A DNA stretch of 34,127 bases from Defluviitalea raffinosedens (lineage in GTDB: Bacteria > Bacillota > Clostridia > Lachnospirales > Defluviitaleaceae). The stretch is taken from positions 1-34,127 of the forward strand of contig NZ_JAFBEP010000028.1 of the NCBI RefSeq assembly GCF_016908775.1, in the 5' to 3' direction. Every line of letters begins with the position of its first letter. Positions within the stretch are counted from its first letter, which is position 1. Positions 27,050 through 34,127 of the stretch are shown one piece after another. The notes below the pieces were generated by a model, which saw only the letters and a list, made by a program, of their open reading frames with translations, did not search any database and was not told where the DNA came from. The position numbers were made by a program, and so were the translations under genes.

Positions 27050-27199
27050 TTACTCTTTGGGCTTAGATTCGATATTTTTTGTAATCTGAGTTAATAAATC
27101 CAATATATCTTTTACCTCATTGGATTGAATGGCTTCCTCTATATGATCTATTTCCAAAATAGGTTTAAACTTACGTAATTCTTCTTTAAAATCAAGCAT
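27050..27199 (-). CDS. Small soluble protein between folC and the TPR gene
   Basis: 49 residues (MLDFKEELRKFKPILEIDHI at the start), charged and predicted helical, without cysteines or a membrane segment. AAGGAG lies 9 bases before its ATG and overlaps the end of folC. It is only 5 bases from the folC stop and 13 bases before the TPR gene start, so it is very likely translated within the operon. I recognise no family. A partner of the TPR protein is possible from position only. Confidence 0.7.
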   Translation of the reverse strand: MLDFKEELRKFKPILEIDHIEEAIQSNEVKDILDLLTQITKNIESKPKE

Positions 27200-27204
27200 G
27201 ATTT

Positions 27205-28500
27205 TCAACTCCTTTTCTTAATCATTTTTTTAATTTCTCCAATCAAATATAATGATCCGGCACAACATAGCACATCTTTCTCATTCGTTAATTTCAGCGC
27301 TAATTCGTAAGCCTGTGCTATATCAGCATTCTGATATATATACGAAGAATACTTCACAGCGGTTTTCTCTAATTCATCTATCGGAAGTTTTCTGGAACTG
27401 TTCGGTTCAGTCAGTACAACCTTTGAAGCATAAGGCAGCAATTGCTTTAACATAAGCTCATATGGTTTATCCTTAAGTACGCCAATAAGCAAAGTAATAT
27501 TTTGATCATGGAAGTACTGTTCAAAAGCTTTAGCCAAAGCCAAGGCGCCTTCCTCATTATGGGCACCGTCGAGAAGAATCAGGGGATTTTTCCCTACGAT
27601 CTCCAGACGTCCCGGCCAGTAACATTCCTCCAACCCGATTCTAACATTTTCTTCAGAAATTTCAATACCCTTGTTCCTTAATACTTCCACAGCCAAAAGC
27701 ACTAAAGCTGTATTATATATTTGGTGCTCGCCAATCAGCGACACTTTCAGATCTTTATAAGAATAAAAATCAGTGTTGATCGAAAAAGTTATCCCCTCTA
27801 TGCTATGTCTTACATTCTGGATATGCATATCAGAAACATAATATAATTGAGAATTCAAACTTTCGCAAACACTTTTAATAATATTATACACCTTATTATT
27901 TGGAAAAAACAATACAGTACTGCAATTTTTCTTAATAATTCCCGCTTTTTCGAATGCAATCGACTCAATACTATCTCCTAAGACATCCATATGATCCATA
28001 CTGATAGAGGTTATAACCGATAACAGCGGATTTTCTATCACATTCGTGGCATCGTATCTTCCTCCCAGACCTACTTCTAATACTACAAAATCCACCGATT
28101 GCTCATCAAAATACAGCAAGGCCATAGCCGTCAGAAATTCAAATACTGTGGGATGTTCTTCATTGTTTTCCACACATTTCTGGCATGCTTTTATGATTTT
28201 CTCTCCTGCTGTAGCAAACTCCTCATCAGATATATCTTTATTATTGATTTTTATTCTTTCGTTATAGTTTTCCAAATGAGGGGATGTGTACATACCTACA
28301 TCATACCCAGATTTTTCTAAAATATAACTGATCATCGTGGATACGGAACCTTTTCCATTGGTTCCGGCAACATGTATAACCTTAAGATTCTTTTCTGGAT
28401 TTCCCAGTCTTCTTAATAGGTTTTGAACTCTGACAAGCCCCGGTCTTGAGCCAAAACGTTCTATAGAATTAATATAACTGATCACATCATTATATTCCAA
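27205..28500 (-). CDS. folC: Folylpolyglutamate synthase / dihydrofolate synthase (TTG start)
   Basis: Adds glutamates to folates (and may make dihydrofolate from dihydropteroate). The 431-residue Mur-ligase-family protein has the P-loop HVAGTNGKGSVST (43-55), MYTSPHLENYNERI, EVGLGGRYDATN and the C-terminal domain with LLDGAHNEEG. The start codon is TTG, preceded by AGGAGGT at 6 bases. It follows valS across a hairpin terminator. Confidence 0.95.
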   Translation of the reverse strand: MEYNDVISYINSIERFGSRPGLVRVQNLLRRLGNPEKNLKVIHVAGTNGKGSVSTMISYILEKSGYDVGMYTSPHLENYNERIKINNKDISDEEFATAGEKIIKACQKCVENNEEHPTVFEFLTAMALLYFDEQSVDFVVLEVGLGGRYDATNVIENPLLSVITSISMDHMDVLGDSIESIAFEKAGIIKKNCSTVLFFPNNKVYNIIKSVCESLNSQLYYVSDMHIQNVRHSIEGITFSINTDFYSYKDLKVSLIGEHQIYNTALVLLAVEVLRNKGIEISEENVRIGLEECYWPGRLEIVGKNPLILLDGAHNEEGALALAKAFEQYFHDQNITLLIGVLKDKPYELMLKQLLPYASKVVLTEPNSSRKLPIDELEKTAVKYSSYIYQNADIAQAYELALKLTNEKDVLCCAGSLYLIGEIKKMIKKRS

Positions 28501-28532
28501 AGTAGTACCTCCTCATAAATGCGCTTTCGCTT

Positions 28533-28567
28533 TTTTAAAAAATTAAGACCCCCCTAAAGGAGTCTTA
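28533..28567 (-). terminator. Hairpin terminator between valS and folC
   Basis: Stem AAGACTCC with GGGGGTCTT type pairing (28545-28554 with 28559-28566), followed on the minus strand by AATTTTTT. folC and the two downstream genes show no obvious promoter of their own, so partial read-through is likely. Confidence 0.75.
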
Positions 28568-28572
28568 GCAAA

Positions 28573-31206
28573 TTATTTCTTAGACAGAGCTTTAAGTCTT
28601 TCTTCAACCTGTTCAAGCATTGTCTTATATTTAACTTGTTTTTCTTTTTCCTCTTCTATAACATTTTGAGGCGCTTTTTCCACAAACCCTTTATTGCTTA
28701 ATTTCTTTTCTACTCTTTCAACTTCTTTGATCAGCTTTTCCTTTTCTTTTTGGAGACGTTCAATTTCTTTTGAAATATCTACCAATTCAGCGAAAGGAAT
28801 ATAAATAGTCGCTCCAGGAATGATCGTTGATACTGCATCTTCATCAACACCTGTCTTGTCTTTCTGTACCAATACTTCATTGCCATAAGCCAAAGATGCA
28901 AAGAATACCTTTCCTCTTTCAAAGATATCCAGAACTTTATCGTCTTCAGAAACAACGATGAGCTTTGCTTTCTTGGAAGGCGGAACATTCATTTCTGCTC
29001 TTAAGTTTCTAATATTTCTGATTGCCTGTTTCATTAATTCTATTTCATCTTCTTCAACGGAGAATTTCCATTCTTCTTTAAATTCAGGCCATGCAGAAAG
29101 CATGATGGTTTCTTCCTCGTTTTGGATATTTGTAAAGATTTCTTCAGTGATGAATGGCATATATGGATGAAGCAGCTTAAGTGCATTAATGAGTACTGTT
29201 TTTAAGGTCCAAAGGGCAGCTTTTCTGGTATTATCCTCTTTATTATACAGACGAGGTTTAACCATCTCAATATACCAGTCACAGAATTCTTCCCAGAAGA
29301 AATCATATAATTTAGAAACAGCAATTCCCAACTCATATTTATCCATGTTTTCTGTTACTTCTTTCGCTAAAGTATTTACTTTAGACAGAATCCATTTGTC
29401 TGCTGCAGTCAGGTCTTCAACTTTTACTTGAACTTCATCTTCACCTTCTAAATTCATTAATATGAACCTTGTTGCATTCCAGATTTTATTTCCGAAGTTT
29501 CTGCTTGCTTCAACCCTTTCATAGTAGAAACGCATATCATTTCCAGGAGCATTTCCAGTTACCAGGGTTAAACGAAGGGCATCCGCGCCGTATTTTTCTA
29601 TAATTTCCAGAGGATCTACACCATTACCCAGGGATTTGCTCATCTTTCTTCCCTGAGAGTCTCTCACAAGTCCGTGGATCAGGACATCCTTAAATGGCAC
29701 GTCTCCCATTTGCTCTAATCCTGAAAATACCATCCTTACAACCCAGAAGAAAATGATGTCATATCCAGTAACCAAAACATCTGTTGGATAAAAGTAATCC
29801 AATTCTTCAGTCTTGTCGGGCCATCCAAGAGTTGAGAAAGGCCAAAGTGCAGAGCTGAACCATGTATCCAGTGTATCTTCATCTTGTTTAAAAGAAGTAC
29901 ATCCGCATTTTGAACAAGCCTTAGGGGTTTCTTTCGCAACTTCTATATGTCCGCATTGATCACAGTAATATGCAGGAATTCTATGGCCCCACCATAACTG
30001 TCTTGAAATACACCAGTCTCTGATGTTTTCCAGCCAGTGAAGATATACTTTACCAAAACGTTCCGGAACAAATCTTAGTTTTCCATTTTTCAACACTTCG
30101 ATTGCAGGTTTTGCCAGTTCCTCCATTTTCACAAACCACTGCATTTTAATCATAGGTTCAATAACTGTATTGCAACGATCATGAAGTCCTACATTATGCA
30201 CATGATCTTCAATCTTAACCAGATATCCTTGTTCTTCTAAGTCTTTAACAATCAGCTTGCGGGCTTCATAACGGTCCAATCCTGCATATTTCCCAGCAGC
30301 TTCATTTAAAGTACCGTCATCATTCATAATATTAATTTGAGGAAGATTGTGTCTTAAACCTACTTCAAAGTCATTGGGATCATGGGCAGGTGTAATCTTT
30401 ACAACCCCTGTTCCAAACTCTCTGTCTACATATTCATCGGCAACCACTGGAATTTCTCTGTTTACAAGAGGAAGAATTACAGTTTTTCCAATGAAGTCTT
30501 TGTATCTTTCATCTTCAGGATGGACCGCAACAGCGGTATCTCCCAACATGGTTTCAGGACGAGTAGTCGCAATCTGTATATAACCACTGCCATCTTTCAT
30601 CGGATATCGAATATGCCAGAAATGTCCACCCTTTTCCACATGTTCTACTTCCGCATCAGAAATGGTGGTTTGGCATACTGGACACCAGTTAATAATTTTA
30701 ACTCCTCTATAAATCCATCCCTTTTCATACAGGCGAACAAATACTTCCAGTACAGCTTTGGATAAACCTTCATCCATGGTAAAACGTTCTCTGTCCCAGT
30801 CACAGGAGCTTCCTAATTTCTGAAGCTGCTTTATGATGGTTCCCCCATATTGTTCCTTCCATGCCCATGCTCTTTTTAAGAATCCTTGTCTGCCCAGATC
30901 TTGTTTGGTTAAGCCTTCTTCGGCCATTTTTTGAACGATCTTTACCTCTGTTGCAATACTGGCATGGTCTGTTCCAGGCATCCAAAGGGTATTATATCCC
31001 TGCATTCTTTTCCAGCGAATCAGGATATCCTGAAGAGTATTATCCAGCGCATGTCCCATATGCAATTGTCCTGTAATATTTGGCGGTGGAATAACGATTG
31101 TAAATGGTTTTCTTGAACGGTCTACTTCTGCGTGAAAATATTTTTTCTCCAGCCATTTTTGATACAAACGATCTTCAACCTTTGAAGGATCATATACCTT
31201 TTCCAT
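28573..31206 (-). CDS. valS: Valyl-tRNA synthetase
   Basis: Charges tRNA-Val and edits mischarged threonine. The 877 residues match the normal length. It has the class I HIGH motif as HMGH (49-52) in [15 protein letters not shown], an editing domain with [13 protein letters not shown], the KMSKS loop (about 519), a zinc-like CDQCGH...CSKCGC pair inside the core, and a C-terminal coiled-coil arm (about 810-877). AGGAGG precedes the ATG. Controlled by the T-box at 31331-31602. Confidence 0.98.
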   Translation of the reverse strand: MEKVYDPSKVEDRLYQKWLEKKYFHAEVDRSRKPFTIVIPPPNITGQLHMGHALDNTLQDILIRWKRMQGYNTLWMPGTDHASIATEVKIVQKMAEEGLTKQDLGRQGFLKRAWAWKEQYGGTIIKQLQKLGSSCDWDRERFTMDEGLSKAVLEVFVRLYEKGWIYRGVKIINWCPVCQTTISDAEVEHVEKGGHFWHIRYPMKDGSGYIQIATTRPETMLGDTAVAVHPEDERYKDFIGKTVILPLVNREIPVVADEYVDREFGTGVVKITPAHDPNDFEVGLRHNLPQINIMNDDGTLNEAAGKYAGLDRYEARKLIVKDLEEQGYLVKIEDHVHNVGLHDRCNTVIEPMIKMQWFVKMEELAKPAIEVLKNGKLRFVPERFGKVYLHWLENIRDWCISRQLWWGHRIPAYYCDQCGHIEVAKETPKACSKCGCTSFKQDEDTLDTWFSSALWPFSTLGWPDKTEELDYFYPTDVLVTGYDIIFFWVVRMVFSGLEQMGDVPFKDVLIHGLVRDSQGRKMSKSLGNGVDPLEIIEKYGADALRLTLVTGNAPGNDMRFYYERVEASRNFGNKIWNATRFILMNLEGEDEVQVKVEDLTAADKWILSKVNTLAKEVTENMDKYELGIAVSKLYDFFWEEFCDWYIEMVKPRLYNKEDNTRKAALWTLKTVLINALKLLHPYMPFITEEIFTNIQNEEETIMLSAWPEFKEEWKFSVEEDEIELMKQAIRNIRNLRAEMNVPPSKKAKLIVVSEDDKVLDIFERGKVFFASLAYGNEVLVQKDKTGVDEDAVSTIIPGATIYIPFAELVDISKEIERLQKEKEKLIKEVERVEKKLSNKGFVEKAPQNVIEEEKEKQVKYKTMLEQVEERLKALSKK

Positions 31207-31275
31207 ATTATAAACCTCCTAAAATATGAATTTGATTCAAAAAGTACAACAAGAAAAAGCTTCCTATACGAAACT

Positions 31276-31324
31276 CTCGCGCCGAGCGCGGTCGGCAAAA
31301 CCAACAAAATACAGTATGCGCGAG
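31276..31324 (-). repeat. GC-rich inverted repeat between valS T-box and valS
   Basis: CTCGCGC (31276-31282) and GCGCGAG (31318-31324) form a 7-bp inverted repeat. It contains an inner GCCGA/TCGGC hairpin (31281-31296) that shares two bases with it, so the two structures compete. The GC content stands out sharply from the AT-rich surroundings. It lies after the T-box terminator and about 70 bases before the valS start, so it is in the mRNA only when the T-box is on. Confidence 0.6.
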
Positions 31325-31330
31325 TGTGCA

Positions 31331-31602
31331 ATAAAAAAATCTCCTTCATCCTGTAAAGGACGAAAGAGATTCCGTGGTACCACCTTTGTTTCTTTGGCAT
31401 TTTAGGATGCTCAAAGACACTTTGCGACCATAACGGGGTCAGCCGTTCGCATCTACTAAGGTTCAATGCGAAAACTCCGAAGCTACCTTCCACTGTACAT
31501 TTCTCGAAAAACCTTTCAGCCAAGGGTTTTCCTCTCTGGGAGCTGTATCAGTGTACTCCTCTTCATCACAGTTTATTTCATTGTATGATTTATCAATCGG
31601 TT
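31331..31602 (-). promoter_or_regulatory. T-box riboswitch of valS (specifier GTA)
   Basis: T-box sequence AAAGGTGGTACCACGG (31372-31387). The intrinsic terminator has a 15-bp stem (31357-31371 with 31338-31352) and a T-run. Stem I has AGTA on its 5' side and GAAG-GTA-G on its 3' side. The GTA (31484-31486) is a valine codon. Uncharged tRNA-Val should switch valS on. Confidence 0.95.
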
Positions 31603-31608
31603 TGTTTC

Positions 31609-31637
31609 ATTGTATAAAAATGTTGTTTTCTTGTCAA
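31609..31637 (-). promoter_or_regulatory. Promoter of the valS T-box transcript
   Basis: TTGACA (31632-31637), 17 bp, TACAAT (31609-31614). It lies 7 bases after the stop codon of the upstream gene. An 11-bp direct repeat (TTTCATTGTAT on the plus strand) at 31576-31586 and 31605-31615 covers the -10 and the start of the transcript. Confidence 0.85.
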
Positions 31638-31643
31638 GGACTA

Positions 31644-32843
31644 TTAAGCTTTTGCTTCCATATCTTCTAGATAGTTTTGGATGATTTTTTCTATGATTTT
31701 GTCCTCCGTTTGATCCCTTTCTTTCAGTTCATTCAGTTGATTCCATATGTCTTCCTGATAGGTATCCAAAAAATCCAGTTTGGATTCTAAGGCTTCTCTT
31801 TCTTGCTCAAGTTCTGCCAAAATCTTTCTGCGCTCTTCTACTGTACTCCACTGTTTAATATCATCAAAATACCTTACGTATATACCTCGATTCTCCAAAA
31901 TACTGAGGACTTCATCCTCGATTTTCGACATCGTTGAATTGATGCTTCTGTATCTTTTCTCATGATGCTTGTTCTTTTTGTAAAGATCCCAGTTCCGTTC
32001 CAATTGCTCTAAGCTGTCCACATTAAACTTTTTATATTCATATTCTAAAAAATTGGTATAGTAGACATAGCGAATTTTCGCTTTATTAAGCAGTTTTACA
32101 GCTCTTGCCTGCATTCGCCCGTTTTTGACAAGTTCATATTCTACCTGTCTTCTAAAGATATATATCCATGTTCCCATTCCTATTGCCACGATTGCCGTAA
32201 TAACTGCCGGGATCAAGATTCTGGTTTCTTTTGCAATAAGAACAGCAAAAATAAGCGCAACAATTCCAAGGGCAATCACTGTTCCTATGGACAATCTGTA
32301 AATAAGCACCTGGGCATTCTCAAGCTGCTCCCTGTTATAAATAAGGGCCTCTTTTTCTCCTTCTAAATAATCCACATCTCTTTTTACCCTTATTTGCTTT
32401 TCTTCTGCTTCTTTGATCTCATTTAATATTTTAGGAATTTCGTCTTCATATTTTTGAATAACACTCAGAATTCTATTTTTGCTAATGAGTCTTCCTTTAA
32501 GCGATTCTTTTTCATCTTCTATTGCCTTATAGTCAAAGAGTAACTTACGGATTTTTTTCATATCCTCAGCCGTAAGAAGCTTAAACTGTTCTAATTCCTT
32601 TTCTTGCTTCATCACTTCCTGAAGCTCTTTTAACAAATTAATTTTCTGATCGGCAATATCCATCAGCTCCGCACAGAGGCTGTTGGCTTTTTCAGCATCA
32701 TCAGAGAACTCATCTTCTCTGTTGAACAAATCATATAACTCATTGGTTTCATCTTGCTTTTTGAAACGGGAAAATAAACCCAAAGTAATCGACTTTAAAA
32801 ATCCTGCGAATCTATTATTCTGCTTTTTGGATGATTCTTTCAT
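31644..32843 (-). CDS. Coiled-coil protein with two membrane segments, unknown
   Basis: The 399-residue product has a basic N-terminus and a long charged coiled-coil region (about 45-180). Two closely spaced membrane segments (about 186-204 and 208-230) follow, then a second coiled coil (about 235-395). Both long domains should lie on the same side, probably in the cytoplasm. No enzymatic motif is seen and I do not recognise a family. The frame is open to 32906, but GAGGGG lies just before the ATG at 32843. No terminator is visible before the valS promoter that follows. Confidence 0.8.
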   Translation of the reverse strand: MKESSKKQNNRFAGFLKSITLGLFSRFKKQDETNELYDLFNREDEFSDDAEKANSLCAELMDIADQKINLLKELQEVMKQEKELEQFKLLTAEDMKKIRKLLFDYKAIEDEKESLKGRLISKNRILSVIQKYEDEIPKILNEIKEAEEKQIRVKRDVDYLEGEKEALIYNREQLENAQVLIYRLSIGTVIALGIVALIFAVLIAKETRILIPAVITAIVAIGMGTWIYIFRRQVEYELVKNGRMQARAVKLLNKAKIRYVYYTNFLEYEYKKFNVDSLEQLERNWDLYKKNKHHEKRYRSINSTMSKIEDEVLSILENRGIYVRYFDDIKQWSTVEERRKILAELEQEREALESKLDFLDTYQEDIWNQLNELKERDQTEDKIIEKIIQNYLEDMEAKA

Positions 32844-32877
32844 ATTACCCCTCATTACTGTCATCTTTATTGATACC

Positions 32878-32886
32878 ATTATATCA
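32878..32886 (-). promoter_or_regulatory. Extended -10 promoter element of the coiled-coil gene
   Basis: Minus strand TGATATAAT, an exact TGnTATAAT. No good -35 is present. It is about 35 bp before the ATG at 32843. Confidence 0.45.
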
Positions 32887-32933
32887 TAACTACAATATAT
32901 GAGCATAACAAAAAAACTCTATTCTATTCAGCA

Positions 32934-32972
32934 AAAGCATATAATAAAAAGGAATAATATGGAATATGCTTT
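32934..32972. repeat. Inverted repeat between divergent genes
   Basis: AAAGCATAT (32934-32942) and ATATGCTTT (32964-32972), separated by 21 bases, in the divergent intergenic region 32844-33053. It could be an operator; chance is not excluded in such AT-rich DNA. Confidence 0.35.
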
Positions 32973-33053
32973 GAGAATTGTCTTGATCCCTAAGTAATTC
33001 TTAATTCATTGCTAAGAAAACAGTGTATAGTATAAAACTTTTGGAGTGATGTT

Positions 33054-33395
33054 ATGAGCCTTCAAAACTCGTATAATAACAATCAAAATATTGATTTCAG
33101 CAAACTTGCCCAGTTGAGCAATATAAAAAACGTGTCTAATTTTGAAAAACTCTTTACTTTACTTGCCACCACAGCATTTCAAAAATTAATAACTGCTAAA
33201 GCCATTAACGAAGAGCTCCTTCTGGCAGCAGAAGCAGCTCTTCTAAAAGCTCAGATTCCATTTGACGTCAGTTATTCGATCGGTTCCCAAAGATTGGCCC
33301 CTTCCGCCCAGTTGGTCGTATACATTACACCAATATGGAATATGACCTTTGTGTTCGAATTCGGGCCAGGAGACTCAACATATGGCGGGAAGTAA
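33054..33395 (+). CDS. Hypothetical protein beside the CRISPR array
   Basis: 113 residues without a signal peptide. The N-terminus is Asn/Gln-rich (about 5-15). Residues about 30-70 look helical and Ala/Leu-rich (INEELLLAAEAALLKAQ). The C-terminal part looks like strands (SAQLVVYITPIWNMTFVFEF) and ends GDSTYGGK. TTTTGGAGTG lies before the ATG. I recognise no family; it does not resemble Cas proteins. It is transcribed toward the array and followed by a terminator at 33466-33497. Confidence 0.65.
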   Translation: MSLQNSYNNNQNIDFSKLAQLSNIKNVSNFEKLFTLLATTAFQKLITAKAINEELLLAAEAALLKAQIPFDVSYSIGSQRLAPSAQLVVYITPIWNMTFVFEFGPGDSTYGGK

Positions 33396-33465
33396 TTTTG
33401 GAGATGAATATAAAGGCTATGATTCAAAAATATTAATATTTCATTCTTTACAACATATTTTGCAT

Positions 33466-33497
33466 AAAATAAGTGGAGGTTTGCTCCACTTATTTTT
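33466..33497 (+). terminator. Terminator between the 113-aa ORF and the CRISPR array
   Basis: A 12-bp stem (AAATAAGTGGAG 33467-33478 with 33484-33495) followed by T residues on plus; the A-run on its left also allows function on minus, where it would end the CRISPR transcript. Confidence 0.85.
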
Positions 33498-33512
33498 GTC
33501 CAATTATTTAAT

Positions 33513-33938
33513 ATCCCAATTCTACAGTAGTCCGATTAAAACCCATAAAGTTTTCATGAGCATCTACTGTGCCATATCCGTTTCAATTCTACAGTAGTCC
33601 GATTAAAACAGACCCAATGCTTGTTGCAAAATCAATAAAAGGTATATTTCAATTCTACAGTAGTCCGATTAAAACAACCGGATGGCTCAAGAGAACCTAA
33701 TCCGGAAAAACATTTCAATTCTACAGTAGTCCGATTAAAACAAGAGAACACCCGGCCTTAAAAGCATATAACACAAATTTCAATTCTACAGTAGTCCGAT
33801 TAAAACAATGTTTGATCCTTCTATTATGTTTCCGTAGAAATAATTTCAATTCTACAGTAGTCCGATTAAAACTGTCTCTAAATCGCCATGCATTTCCGGT
33901 ATCATCCAATTTCAATTCTACAGTAGTCCGATTAAAAC
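33513..33938 (-). CRISPR. CRISPR array: 7 repeats, 6 spacers
   Basis: 30-bp repeats start at 33513, 33580, 33646, 33712, 33777, 33843 and 33909. As written on plus they begin ATTTCAATTC and end CCGATTAAAAC. Spacers are 37, 36, 36, 35, 36 and 36 bp. The leftmost repeat differs at two positions (ATCCC for ATTTC) and the second at its first base. A degenerate repeat marks the trailer end, so the leader lies to the right and transcription is on the minus strand. There the repeat reads GTTTTAATC...GAATTGAAAT, giving an ATTGAAAT-type 5' handle as in class 1 (type I-B-like) systems. No cas genes are in the window. Confidence 0.98.
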
Positions 33939-34127
33939 AGCAGTAAAATCAACATTTTACTCTATTGATTAAAAAATTTTTATATTTATTTTACCAATTA
34001 TCCCTCTCAAATGCAATAAAAAGTAGTCGACCGTCAGTGTCAACTTGTTCTCGGTTTTTAAAAAGCAGGTTAACCCTCTTTTTGGGATAACTCATATAAT
34101 ATAGCCACTATTCTTTATACTTCTCAG
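33939..34127 (-). promoter_or_regulatory. CRISPR leader
   Basis: AT-rich, gene-free DNA directly right of the last intact repeat. It has a short palindrome AGTAAAAT/ATTTTACT (33942-33949, 33954-33961) two to three bases from the repeat. A candidate minus-strand promoter is TTGACA (34038-34043) with TTTATT (34015-34020) at 17 bp. Beyond 34043 I see no coding signal up to the window end. Confidence 0.65.

Noticed and set aside
30382-30765. 127-codon plus-strand ORF opposite valS
   Set aside because: Antisense shadow; no ribosome site and no recognisable protein features.
31122-31523. 133-codon minus-strand ORF upstream of valS
   Set aside because: It covers the T-box stem I, terminator and the start of valS; the RNA structure explains the sequence.
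33721-33915. Minus-strand ORF with a repeated SFNRTTVELK-like peptide
   Set aside because: It is translated CRISPR repeat; the repetition comes from the array.

Overview
This is a low-GC, AT-rich chromosomal window from an endospore-forming Firmicute, almost certainly a member of the class Clostridia. The evidence is the spoVA operon, spoIIA operon (anti-anti-sigma, anti-sigma, sigF), ytxC, yunB and an alpha/beta SASP gene, together with T-box control of aminoacyl-tRNA synthetases, an L-box lysine riboswitch and a B12-dependent ribonucleotide reductase. The genus cannot be fixed from the sequence alone.

Layout, left to right. 1-436: promoter/leader region of an rRNA operon reading off the left edge (minus strand), next to a divergent small membrane-protein gene. 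732-4393: infC-rpmI-rplT (with an L20-type leader and attenuator) and thrS (T-box, Thr specifier ACC), all minus. 4418-7512: ytxC, hslO, a SAM methyltransferase and a SASP gene, minus. 7542-10655: plus-strand lysine-biosynthesis operon asd-dapA-dapB under a lysine riboswitch. 10652-12740: minus-strand cobalamin adenosyltransferase, a two-OB-fold SSB-like protein and a stand-alone Mur-ligase-like central domain. 12903-15971: class II ribonucleotide reductase nrdJ behind a promoter covered by two candidate NrdR boxes. 15972-19669: yunB (minus) and a class A penicillin-binding protein (plus). 19665-22739: spoVA operon. 22926-24035: mnmA (plus). 24032-25641: spoIIA operon behind a textbook SigH promoter. 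25684-31637: valS (T-box, Val specifier GTA)-folC-49-aa ORF-zinc-ribbon/TPR membrane protein. 31644-33395: two unrecognised genes. 33513-33938: a 7-repeat CRISPR array with its leader on the right; no cas genes are in view.

The genes are mostly housekeeping (translation, lysine/diaminopimelate, deoxynucleotide supply, cell wall, tRNA thiolation, folate) mixed with sporulation genes. RNA-based regulation is dense: two T-boxes, one L-box, one L20 leader and an rRNA leader. Convergent gene pairs share bidirectional terminators everywhere except mnmA/sigF, whose stop codons overlap. Several start codons are non-ATG (infC ATT, thrS and folC TTG, the TPR gene GTG). The least explained items are the zinc-ribbon/TPR/coiled-coil membrane protein and its tiny upstream partner, the Mur-domain/SSB pair, the 61-aa protein heading spoVA, the coiled-coil membrane protein upstream of the valS T-box, the 113-aa ORF beside the CRISPR array, and a GC-rich hairpin between the valS T-box and valS. 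I did not find a clear new multi-gene defence or metabolic system.
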